A stretch of 64,000 bases of DNA from NCBI GenBank assembly GCA_963699495.1, contig CAVOUB010000004.1, forward strand, positions 60,659-124,658, read 5' to 3'. The stretch comes from JAIBJN01 sp963699495 (lineage in GTDB: Bacteria > Actinomycetota > Thermoleophilia > Gaiellales > Gaiellaceae). The notes below the pieces were generated by a model. It was not told where the DNA came from. It searched no databases and was given only the letters and a program-made list of their open reading frames with translations. Numbering within the stretch: the first letter of the stretch is position 1; the number at the start of each line of letters is the position of its first letter. The position numbers and the translations under genes are program-made. Of the stretch, positions 16,867 to 23,545 are shown piece after piece.

Positions 16867-17278
16867 TGGCGGCCTCCCTCGGATCGATATGTGCGTCGCG
16901 TCACTCTAGTAGCGAGCGCACGAGGCTGTAAAGAGCTCGCGGCAGTCGCGGGCCGGCGCGCCCTGCCCGGAGCAAACCCGGGCAAGCGTCTGGCGGAAGC
17001 TTGCTTCTCGACCGCAGCGAGCATCTTCGACGGTGGGTGGACGAAGGGTCGAAACTCACGACCCAGCATTCGGAACACGAGGTTCTGCCCACCGACGAAG
17101 AGGCCACCGCGTGCGCGGCCCGCGGCACTCAGCAGAGGGTGCGCCGTGCCAGCTCAACATATCGCGGGGCATGCCGGCACTCTGAACCTCGGTACTTGAC
17201 CGCAGGGCGAATCAGCGTCCGAACGGATCAGCTCGTCTGAGATCACTGGAAGAGTGAGCACGACCCTCGGAGCGCCCG
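16867..17278. other. Gap between the two DsrE genes, no supported gene
   Basis: Both strands contain short open frames, of which one on the plus strand (TTG 17001 to 17240, beginning LLDRSEHLRRWVDEGSK) has a fairly balanced composition. None has a convincing start, ribosome binding site or family similarity. The region probably contains the promoters of the divergent DsrE genes and possibly a gene remnant. Confidence 0.35.
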
Positions 17279-17629
17279 GTGAACGCACTCTTTATCCTCA
17301 ACGATCCGCCCTACGGGACCGAGCGCAGCTACAACGCGCTCCGGCTCGCCCGGACCCTGGCCAAGCGTGAAGAGGTTGCCGTGCGCGTCTTCTTGATGGG
17401 CGATGCGGTCGGGTGCGCAATGGTGGGACAGGTGCTGCCGAATGGGTACTACAACCTCGAGCGCCTGATCGGCTCGGCAGTCCAGCGGGGCGCAGAGGTC
17501 GGCCTCTGCGGTACGTGCATGGACGCTCGTGGCATAGGCGAGAGCCATCTCGTCGAGGGCGCTCACCGCTCGACCATCGACGAGCTGACTGAATGGACCT
17601 TCTGGGCGGACAAAGTCTTGACCTTCTGA
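17279..17629 (+). CDS. DsrE-family protein
   Basis: A 116-residue DsrE-like protein: MNALFILNDPPYGTERSYNALRLARTL at the N-terminus is the classical family opening, VRVFLMGDAVGCAM is the central strand, and the conserved functional cysteine region is EVGLCGTCMDARG. The C-terminus ends LTEWTFWADKVLTF. Start GTG 17279 with GGAG 6 nt upstream. It is related to but clearly different from the DsrE protein at 16498. Predicted role: accept or hand on persulfide sulfur. Transcribed toward the CDF transporter gene, 117 nt downstream. Confidence 0.9.
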   Translation: MNALFILNDPPYGTERSYNALRLARTLAKREEVAVRVFLMGDAVGCAMVGQVLPNGYYNLERLIGSAVQRGAEVGLCGTCMDARGIGESHLVEGAHRSTIDELTEWTFWADKVLTF

Positions 17630-17746
17630 GCCGGTCAGCGCAAGCCGGGTACGGACATGACGCCCGCAAGGAAACAGCCTTGACGGCTCATTTGCCAAGC
17701 TGAGAGCCAAAGGGGTGCGCGGCTGAGCCGGGTCTAAGCTGTCCGT

Positions 17747-18406
17747 ATGGCCGAGCCCGCGATCCAGACCACGATTCAGCCGCTGCTCCGGCGGTCACCC
17801 GAGCGCGAGCGGCTCGAGCGCCAGGCGCGACTGCTTGCTTGGGGCGGGATCGCCTATCACTTCGTCGAGTTCGCGATCGCGCTTGGTGCTGGGATCGCGG
17901 CGAGCTCGATCGCCCTGATCGGCTTCGGCGCCGACTCGCTGATCGAAGCACTCGCCGGCTTCGTCGTGCTCTGGCTCTTCACCGGCGCCCGAGTCGGCTC
18001 CCACGATGCGGAGCGACGAGCCCAGCAGCTGATCGCCGCGAGCTTTTTCGTCCTGGCGGCCTATGTCGGTGTCGAGTCGATCCGCACTCTTGCTGGCGGC
18101 CAGCACCCGGAGGCGAGCTGGCTCGGCATCGGCCTCGCGGCCTTCACGACCGTGACGATGCCCCTGCTCGCACGCGTCAAGCGCCAAGTTGGTCACAAGC
18201 TCGGCTCAGCAGCGACCGTCAAGGAGGCCTCCCAGACGCAGCTCTGCGCCTACCTATCAGTCGCCCTACTAATCGGGCTCGTTCTGAACGCCGCGGCTGG
18301 TCTTTGGTGGGCCGATCCCGCCGCGGCACTCTTCATTGCCGCCGTGGCAGTCAAGGAAGGGCGCGAAAGCTGGCGTGGCGAAGGCTGCACTGAGGGCTGC
18401 TGCTAG
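17747..18406 (+). CDS. Cation diffusion facilitator-like transporter, short form
   Basis: A 219-residue protein with six TM helices. The family metal site is seen in TM2 and nearby (HFVEFAIALG and SIALIGFGADSLIEALAG, with the conserved Ser and Asp-Ser), and TM5-6 contain LCAYLSVALLIGLVLN and WWADPAAALFIAAVAVKEG. Unlike classical CDF exporters it has no C-terminal cytoplasmic metal-sensing domain; it stops after a short tail with the cysteines of GCTEGCC. It probably exports a divalent metal; substrate unknown. It lies between DsrE and a LysR remnant. Confidence 0.82.
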   Translation: MAEPAIQTTIQPLLRRSPERERLERQARLLAWGGIAYHFVEFAIALGAGIAASSIALIGFGADSLIEALAGFVVLWLFTGARVGSHDAERRAQQLIAASFFVLAAYVGVESIRTLAGGQHPEASWLGIGLAAFTTVTMPLLARVKRQVGHKLGSAATVKEASQTQLCAYLSVALLIGLVLNAAAGLWWADPAAALFIAAVAVKEGRESWRGEGCTEGCC

Positions 18407-18429
18407 ATGCCGAACCTACCGCTGAGCAC

Positions 18430-18690
18430 GTGAAGTCGAGCGAGGCCATCAAGCGTGCCGCGCGTGAAGGACTCGGCATCGCCTTCCTGTCGCGCTATGC
18501 GGTCGCCGAGGAGATCGAGCGCGGTGAGCTCGCGAGCTTCCGACTCAAGGGGCAGCCGAAGATTGAGCGGCGACTCTACGTGGCGCGGCTCGCCCGCCGG
18601 CCTCTCAGTCCAAGCGAGCGTGGCTTCATCACAACGCTGAAGCGCTGCTGCGCGAAGAACGTGGAGTTCGCACCCGCCTGCGTTGCCTAG
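18430..18690 (+). pseudogene. C-terminal fragment of a LysR-family regulator
   Basis: The 86 codons match the end of a LysR substrate-binding domain: SSEAIKRAAREGLGIAFLSRYAVAEEIERGEL, then RRLYVARLARRPLSPSERGF. The frame is open only back to 18394 and contains no helix-turn-helix, so about 200 N-terminal residues are absent. The sequence starts directly after the CDF gene, which suggests a recombination junction. Not expected to be a functional regulator. Confidence 0.7.
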
Positions 18691-19348
18691 CGCGACCCTC
18701 CAATCCTTTGTCGAAGCGCATCTCCCTCCTGCGCCCGCCCGCGTGCTCGAAGTGGGCTGCGGGCAGGGTGATCTCGCTCGCGCACTCTCCGAGTCAGGCT
18801 ACGAGGTGGTCGCCATTGACCCAGACGCGCCCGACGGCGAGCTCTTTCGGGCCCTCTCGCTCGAGGAGTTCACCACCAGCGATCCCTTCGACGCTGTCGT
18901 GGCGAGTCGGGCACTCCATCACATTCCTGATCTTGCAGACTCGGTTTCGAAGATCGCGGGCCTCCTGCGGCCGGGAGGTCGCTTCATCCTCGACGAGCAT
19001 GCTTGCGATCGGCTGGACGACCGCACGGCTCGGTGGTACTTCCTGCACCGGGTCGGTGAGGCCGACGCCCCGAGCTCACTCGACGCCTGCCGCGCCGAGT
19101 GGGAAGAAGACCACCAGGACTTGCACGGCTACGCGGCGATGCGCGAGGAGCTCGACCGCCACTTCACGGAGCGCTTCTTCGGCTGGATGCCGTACCTATA
19201 CGGAGAGCTCACGAATGTGGAAGAGGAGCAGGAGCGTGCCTTGATCGAGGCGGGTGCGATCCAGGCCATGGGCTTTCGCTACGTCGGTGAGGCCAAGCAC
19301 CGAACCGACGCGCGCTGTGACCCACCAGGGTCGCCGCGTTGTTCTTGA
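18683..19348 (+). CDS. SAM-dependent methyltransferase
   Basis: A class I methyltransferase: motif I VLEVGCGQGDLARAL, acidic loop VVAIDPDAPDG, motif II/III region FDAVVASRALHHIPDL and GLLRPGGRFILDEHACDRL. Starts at TTG 18683, overlapping the LysR fragment's stop by 8 nt, with no strong ribosome binding site. The domain is essentially complete to GFRYVGEAKHRT; the last 13 or so residues read into sequence antisense to a DUF2652 remnant and look like a foreign tail, so the original C-terminus has been replaced. Substrate unknown. Confidence 0.78.
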   Translation: MPSATLQSFVEAHLPPAPARVLEVGCGQGDLARALSESGYEVVAIDPDAPDGELFRALSLEEFTTSDPFDAVVASRALHHIPDLADSVSKIAGLLRPGGRFILDEHACDRLDDRTARWYFLHRVGEADAPSSLDACRAEWEEDHQDLHGYAAMREELDRHFTERFFGWMPYLYGELTNVEEEQERALIEAGAIQAMGFRYVGEAKHRTDARCDPPGSPRCS

Positions 19349-19490
19349 GCAGGCGGTGCGCCATGACCACTTCGGGCCCGGCGAGTTTGCTCTTGCCAGC
19401 GATTTCCTGGGTCACGTAGGCGCCGGCGTGGAGAATGAACTTGAGGTCGAGGACGTAATCCGCGTGCAGGCATCGCACCCTCATGGCCAA
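19308..19490 (-). pseudogene. Fragment of a DUF2652 cyclase-like gene
   Basis: On the minus strand about 61 codons read LDLKFILHAGAYVTQEIAG, then KSKLAGPEVVMAHRLLKNN and a short GHSAR end. This matches the middle of DUF2652 proteins, relatives of class III cyclases (HAGxxVxQxIAG and HRLLKN). Both the N- and C-terminal parts are absent: upstream the sequence turns into the integrase remnant, downstream into the methyltransferase tail. A recombination scar, not a gene. Confidence 0.6.
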
Positions 19491-19836
19491 TTTTCAGCGC
19501 GCCGAGGCGCTCAAGCGCGACGGGCTCGCCTTCGGTCGCACGCCGACCGTGGCCTTCGACACAGGCGGGATCTGGAAGCGGTCGCGCAAGGCATGGAAGG
19601 CGGCCGGACTGCAGCCGCTCGCGCTGCATGAAGGCAGGCACACGTTCGCGAGCATGATGATCGCGGCTGGGGTGAACGCAAAGGCGCTCACGACCTATAT
19701 GGGGCACGCCTCCGTCCGCATCACGTTCGACCGCTACGGCCACCTGATGCCGGGCAACGAGACCGAGGCCGCCGGGCTCCTGGACGACTACCTCGAACGA
19801 TCGACTGGCGCACAAACTGGCGCGCAGGGCCGCTAG
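19483..19836 (+). pseudogene. int: Truncated tyrosine-recombinase integrase (C-terminal half)
   Basis: About 117 codons encode the C-terminal catalytic portion: HEGRHTFASMMIAAGVNAKAL (box II HxxR), TYMGHASVRITFDRYGHLMPG with the Gly-His and the nucleophilic Tyr. The SAM-like core-binding domain and the first catalytic Arg are missing, so it should be inactive. The end of the frame encodes a small internal repeat, TGAQTGAQ. It stops 22 nt before the right boundary repeat, the usual position of an integrase next to its attachment site. Confidence 0.8.
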
Positions 19837-19858
19837 CCCGCATGGCTGAGCGGAACCC

Positions 19859-19894
19859 ATACGGCTAGCCACACCATCGAGGGGTGGCCCGCAT
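19859..19894. repeat. Right boundary repeat (attR-like)
   Basis: Second copy of ATACGGCTAGCCACACC, followed by GGGTGGC and GCAT as in the left copy at 10803. It lies just past the integrase remnant. No tRNA gene can be folded around either copy. Confidence 0.5.
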
Positions 19895-20007
19895 GCGAAC
19901 CGGGCGCACCGAGCAGGTCGGGCCACGACTCGAGGCGCCCGACCGACATCCCGCAGACCGAGCGGAACCCCGGCGAGGCGCGCTCCTTTCGGCGCTACGA
20001 TCCGACC

Positions 20008-21450
20008 GTGGCGAGGCTTCGCGAGACCCTCGAGCGCGAGCTGAAGCTCGCTGTTCCTCCCGACTTCACGCTGCCGGACATCCCGGGGGAGCCGCTCGAG
20101 CCGAAGACGTTCACGTCCACGTACCACGACTCGCCGGACCGAGCGCTCGCGCGGGCCGGCGTCACGCTCAGACGCCGGGTGCAGGATCGCCAGGGCCTCT
20201 GGCAGCTCAAGCTCCCCGGCGACGGCGAGCGGCTGGAGCTCGAGATCCCGGGCGGCCCTGCCGCTCCTCCGCAGGAGCTCGCCGAGCTGCTCGTCGGGAT
20301 TCTGCGCGGGCGGGCGCTCGAGCCCGCGGCAGTCCTGCGCACACGACGTGCCGGCGTGCGCGCGCACGAGAACGGGCGGGCCGTGGCGGACGTGACCGTC
20401 GATCAGGTCGCCGTCCTGGACGGGCGCCGGATTCGCGAGCGCTTCGTCGAGCTGGAGGTGGAGGCGCTCGAAGAAGGCGCCGACTCCCTGCCCGGGCTCG
20501 GGAAGACGCTCGCAGACGCCGGGGCTGCTCCGGGGGACGGCCGGCCGAAGGCATTCAGGGCGATGGGGTACTTCCCGACGGAGCCGGGCGTCCCGCCCTC
20601 CTGGGCACCGCCGCTCGAGCACGTGCGCGCGCTGATCGCACGCCAGGTCGCCGAGCTGATGGCGCACGACCCGGGCACGCGGCTGGGCGAGGACCCGGAG
20701 GAGCTGCACCAGGTCCGCGTCGCCACGCGGCGGCTCCGGGCAGTGCTGCGGGCGGCTCGGCCGCTTCTCGACCCGGCCTGGACGGGGTCGCTCCGCAACG
20801 AGCTTGCCTGGCTCGGCGGCGCTTTGGGCCCCGTGCGTGACCTGGACGTCCTCCTCGAGCGGCTTCGGGCCGAGACCGAAGACCTCGAGCCGGCCGAGCG
20901 CAGCGCCGCCGGTCGTTTCCTCGAGCTCCTCGGCGAGGAGCGGGACGCGGATCGGAAGGAGATGCTGGAGGCGATGACGAGCCCTCGCTACGCCGAGCTC
21001 CTCACCCGCCTGGAGGCGGCCGCGGTCGCGCCTCGGGGGCAGGAGGCGGATGTCTCGCTCCGGGACCTCGCCGCCCGCGAGTTTCGCAAGCTCCGGAAGG
21101 CGGTGCGCGCGCTGCCCACCGACCCGTCCGACGCGGAGCTCCACCGGGTTCGGATCCACGGCAAGCGTGCTCGCTACGCCGCCGAGCTCGCCGAGGGGGT
21201 CGTCGGAAAGCCGGCGCGGCGGTTCGTCGAGGATGCCAAGCGCCTTCAGGACGTCGTCGGCGAGCACCAGGACGCGGTCGTGGCGGAAGAGCGCATCCGG
21301 GGGCTCCTCGACCGCGTGCACAATCCCCTGGCGTACCTGGCGGCGGGACGCATCGTCGAGCGTGAGCACGCGCGCCGAAGCGAGGCCCGGGCTGCGTTCC
21401 CCGAGGCGTGGGCGGCGCTCGAGAAGAGCGGGAAGAGGGCCTGGCGCTGA
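20008..21450 (+). CDS. CYTH-CHAD domain protein
   Basis: A 480-residue soluble protein. Residues 1-195 form a CYTH (triphosphate tunnel) domain: ERELKLAV gives the ExExK-type signature and RRRVQDRQGLWQLKLPG supplies basic residues lining the tunnel. Residues about 205-475 form a CHAD domain with its repeated histidine helices, ELHQVRVATRRLRAVLR and LHRVRIHGKRARYAAEL. CHAD domains bind polyphosphate, and CYTH enzymes hydrolyse or use triphosphates. Its neighbours (Ppx and PPK1 downstream) fit a polyphosphate role. Start GTG 20008. First gene right of the island. Confidence 0.92.
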   Translation: MARLRETLERELKLAVPPDFTLPDIPGEPLEPKTFTSTYHDSPDRALARAGVTLRRRVQDRQGLWQLKLPGDGERLELEIPGGPAAPPQELAELLVGILRGRALEPAAVLRTRRAGVRAHENGRAVADVTVDQVAVLDGRRIRERFVELEVEALEEGADSLPGLGKTLADAGAAPGDGRPKAFRAMGYFPTEPGVPPSWAPPLEHVRALIARQVAELMAHDPGTRLGEDPEELHQVRVATRRLRAVLRAARPLLDPAWTGSLRNELAWLGGALGPVRDLDVLLERLRAETEDLEPAERSAAGRFLELLGEERDADRKEMLEAMTSPRYAELLTRLEAAAVAPRGQEADVSLRDLAAREFRKLRKAVRALPTDPSDAELHRVRIHGKRARYAAELAEGVVGKPARRFVEDAKRLQDVVGEHQDAVVAEERIRGLLDRVHNPLAYLAAGRIVEREHARRSEARAAFPEAWAALEKSGKRAWR

Positions 21451-21860
21451 GCACGACGGACGAGACCGTGCAGGCCGCCGGGGGGGTCGTCTCGCGGCCG
21501 GGCGCTGCCGGCGGGCCTGAGGTCCTGCTGGTCCACCGGCCCCGCTACGACGACTGGACGCTCCCGAAGGGGAAGCTCGACCCCGGCGAGACGCACGAGC
21601 AAGCCGCGCTCCGCGAGGTCGAGGAGGAGACCGGCCTGCACTGCGAGCTCGGCCGCGAGCTCGTGTCCACGAGCTACCACGACCGCAAAGGCCGGCCGAA
21701 GACGGTTCGCTACTGGGCGATGCGGCCGCTCGGAGGCTCCTTCCATCCCCACGACGAGGTCGACGAGGTGCGCTGGGTCTCGCTCCCGGACGCCGAGAGG
21801 CTGCTCACGCACGGCCACGACGGCGAGGTGCTGCGGGCGTTCGCGGACGGCGGGGCCTGA
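21408..21860 (+). CDS. NUDIX hydrolase
   Basis: A 150-codon frame with the NUDIX box GKLDPGETHEQAALREVEEETGL (a clean GX5EX7REUXEEXGU match) in an MutT/Ap4A-hydrolase-like context (WTLPKGKL). It hydrolyses a nucleoside diphosphate linked to another moiety. GTG 21408 would overlap the CHAD gene by 43 nt; the internal GTG at 21468 (VQAAGGVVSR) is an equally likely start and gives about 130 residues. Directly followed by a SixA-type phosphatase with a 1-nt overlap; in mycobacteria the two domains are fused in MutT1. Confidence 0.9.
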   Translation: MGGAREEREEGLALSTTDETVQAAGGVVSRPGAAGGPEVLLVHRPRYDDWTLPKGKLDPGETHEQAALREVEEETGLHCELGRELVSTSYHDRKGRPKTVRYWAMRPLGGSFHPHDEVDEVRWVSLPDAERLLTHGHDGEVLRAFADGGA

Positions 21861-22288
21861 TGGCGCTCCTCCTCCTTCGTCACGCGACGGCCGGACACCG
21901 GCGCCCGGGACACGCCGATGACCACCTCCGGCCGCTGGACGAGCGCGGGCGCCGCCAGGCCGCGGCGCTTGCGGCCCAGTACTCGGGCTTCGGAGTCGAG
22001 CGCGTGCTCACGAGCCCCTACATCCGCTGCCGCCAGTCGGTCGAGCCGCTCGCGGCGTTGCTCGGGCTGCCTGTCGAGGAGCGACGGGAGCTGGCCGAGG
22101 GCGCGACGAAGGCCGAGACACAGGCCCTCGTCGGCGAGGTCGCCGGCTCGACCGCCGTGCTCTGCAGCCACGGAGACATTCTCGCCGCGCTCCTCGGCGA
22201 GGAGCCGGAGAAGGGCTCGACCTGGGTGGTCTTGGCGGGCCCGGACGGCGGCATCAGCCGCCGGGACTACCTGTCCCCGCCCGCCTAG
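21860..22288 (+). CDS. SixA-like histidine phosphatase
   Basis: A 142-residue histidine phosphatase superfamily member. The catalytic motif LLLRHATAG contains the phospho-accepting His, VLTSPYIRCRQS supplies the second Arg, and VLCSHGDIL holds the second catalytic His. Its start overlaps the NUDIX stop by one nucleotide (TGATG), so translation is coupled. Paired with NUDIX it resembles the two halves of actinobacterial MutT1, suggesting sanitation of oxidised nucleotides or diadenosine polyphosphate breakdown. Confidence 0.88.
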   Translation: MALLLLRHATAGHRRPGHADDHLRPLDERGRRQAAALAAQYSGFGVERVLTSPYIRCRQSVEPLAALLGLPVEERRELAEGATKAETQALVGEVAGSTAVLCSHGDILAALLGEEPEKGSTWVVLAGPDGGISRRDYLSPPA

Positions 22289-22554
22289 CGCCTCGGCCCG
22301 GCGAGGAGCCCTCCGGGCCGGAGCTCGATCCTCCGCTCCTGAGAATCGACCAGGGCGACCTGGTCGACCGGGACATGCACCAGCCAGCTCCCGAGCAGCC
22401 CGGCGCGCACCATAAGCAGCTTGGGACGCCCGTCCCGGCCTCCGAAGCGGACCTCCTCGACGACCCCGATGCGCGCCGTCGACCCGTAGACCCCGAAGCC
22501 CTCGCAGCGTGCAAGCACCTGCTGGGCCACCCGTGTCCTTTCCATCGTCTCCAT
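22285..22554 (-). CDS. PRC-barrel-like small protein, unknown function
   Basis: An 89-residue beta-rich protein with a segment VYGSTARIGVVEEVRFGG followed by a short-strand pattern (KLLMVRAGLLGSWLVHVPVDQVALVD) and RRIELRPGG, reminiscent of PRC-barrel domains. Possible starts are the two closely spaced ATGs at 22554 and 22545. The gene converges on the phosphatase gene with a 4-nt overlap. The role is not deducible from context. Confidence 0.6.
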   Translation of the reverse strand: METMERTRVAQQVLARCEGFGVYGSTARIGVVEEVRFGGRDGRPKLLMVRAGLLGSWLVHVPVDQVALVDSQERRIELRPGGLLAGPRR

Positions 22555-22614
22555 GACCCCATGGTGCCCTGCCGTGCCGCACGGATGGGTGTCGAGGCCG
22601 TGAAGAAGCGGTGG

Positions 22615-23502
22615 CTACGCGGCGGACGCAGCCAGCTCCTCGAGGAGCGCGAGCGCCGCACCCTCGCGGAGGCCGGCGCGCGACACCTCGAGCGGGACGC
22701 CGAGGCGCGCCTGCAGGCTCGCGAGAATGACTGCTCCCGCCGCGACCGTGCGCGCGCGATGCTCGTGCAGGCCAAAGGTCCTGGCGACCTTTGCCGACGA
22801 GCGCTTCCCGAGGATACGGAGCGCTGCATCGAACTCGTCCTGCTCCAGCTCCCTGCCGACGAGCTTGCGCAGCGCGCGTGCGGTGCCGCCGGTCGCGAGA
22901 GCGACCTGCGGCAGCGGCGGGGCGAAGCCGTCCAGGTGGCGCTCGACCTCGTCGCGGGCCGCAAGGAGCGAGCGCTTCCCGGGCGGATCCTCGGCGAGAA
23001 ACCGCTCGGTGAGCCTGACGGCTCCGATGTCCAGCGAGCGGGACCAGGCGGGGCCGCCCTCGGCCGTGCCGACGACCGCCTCCGCAGACCCTCCGCCGAC
23101 ATCGCATACAGCGACGCTCTCGGGCAGGGGCCCGGCCGACGCCACCGCGCCTGCGAAGGCCAGCCTGCCTTCCTCGTCGGCGGAGAGGACGCGCACGAGC
23201 GCACCCGAGGCGGCCGTGAGCTCACGCACCAGCTCCGCGCCGTTGGCGCTCTGACGGCCGGGCGCGGTGACGATCACCTCGACCGTGCCGGCGCCCGCGC
23301 TACGGGCGAGGCGCGTGTAGCCGCCGACGCAGCGCGCAGCCTCCGCGACCCGCACGGACGAGAGCCGCCCGTCGCGCTCCACGTCTCCACCGAGGAACAG
23401 GTGCTCGCGCTCCTCCCGGACGGTCTCGAGCCCCGCCCTGCTGCGCTGCGCGACCAGGAGGCGAACCGTGTTCGAGCCCACATCGACGATGCCGACCTTC
23501 AT
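22615..23502 (-). CDS. ppx: Ppx/GppA-family exopolyphosphatase
   Basis: A 295-residue member of the actin-like ASKHA fold. MKVGIVDVGSNTVRLLVA is the phosphate-1 motif; SVAVCDVGGGSAEAVVG and ALATGGTARALRKLVG are the phosphate-2 and adenosine-type motifs. It degrades polyphosphate from the end or hydrolyses pppGpp. It lacks the C-terminal HD-like extension of E. coli Ppx, as usual for actinobacterial short forms. It sits 43 nt downstream of ppk1 on the same strand, pairing synthesis and breakdown of polyphosphate. Confidence 0.9.
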   Translation of the reverse strand: MKVGIVDVGSNTVRLLVAQRSRAGLETVREEREHLFLGGDVERDGRLSSVRVAEAARCVGGYTRLARSAGAGTVEVIVTAPGRQSANGAELVRELTAASGALVRVLSADEEGRLAFAGAVASAGPLPESVAVCDVGGGSAEAVVGTAEGGPAWSRSLDIGAVRLTERFLAEDPPGKRSLLAARDEVERHLDGFAPPLPQVALATGGTARALRKLVGRELEQDEFDAALRILGKRSSAKVARTFGLHEHRARTVAAGAVILASLQARLGVPLEVSRAGLREGAALALLEELAASAA

Positions 23503-23545
23503 CGAATGCTCATTCTCACGTCAGGGTCGGCTGTAACCCTCTGAG

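Larger units (their letters stand above)
10803..19894. mobile_element. Putative integrated genomic island (about 9.1 kb)
   Basis: Bounded by a 17-bp exact direct repeat ATACGGCTAGCCACACC at 10803-10819 and 19859-19875; in both copies the GCCAC tract is followed by a GGGTGGC half that makes a small hairpin. The right end carries the C-terminal half of a tyrosine integrase. A second partly conserved 23/25-bp segment lies just inside each end (10957-10979 and 19801-19825). Cargo includes sulfur/selenium genes and several truncated genes, and the sequence looks less GC-rich than its flanks. The integrase is truncated, so the element is probably no longer mobile. Boundaries are inferred from the repeats only. 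Confidence 0.55.

Noticed and set aside
17001..17240. Small plus-strand gene between the two DsrE genes
   Set aside because: Only a TTG start without ribosome binding site and no family similarity; listed as a gap.
19836..19900. tRNA gene as attachment target at the island end
   Set aside because: Neither repeat copy can be folded into a cloverleaf with matching acceptor strands and a T-loop.
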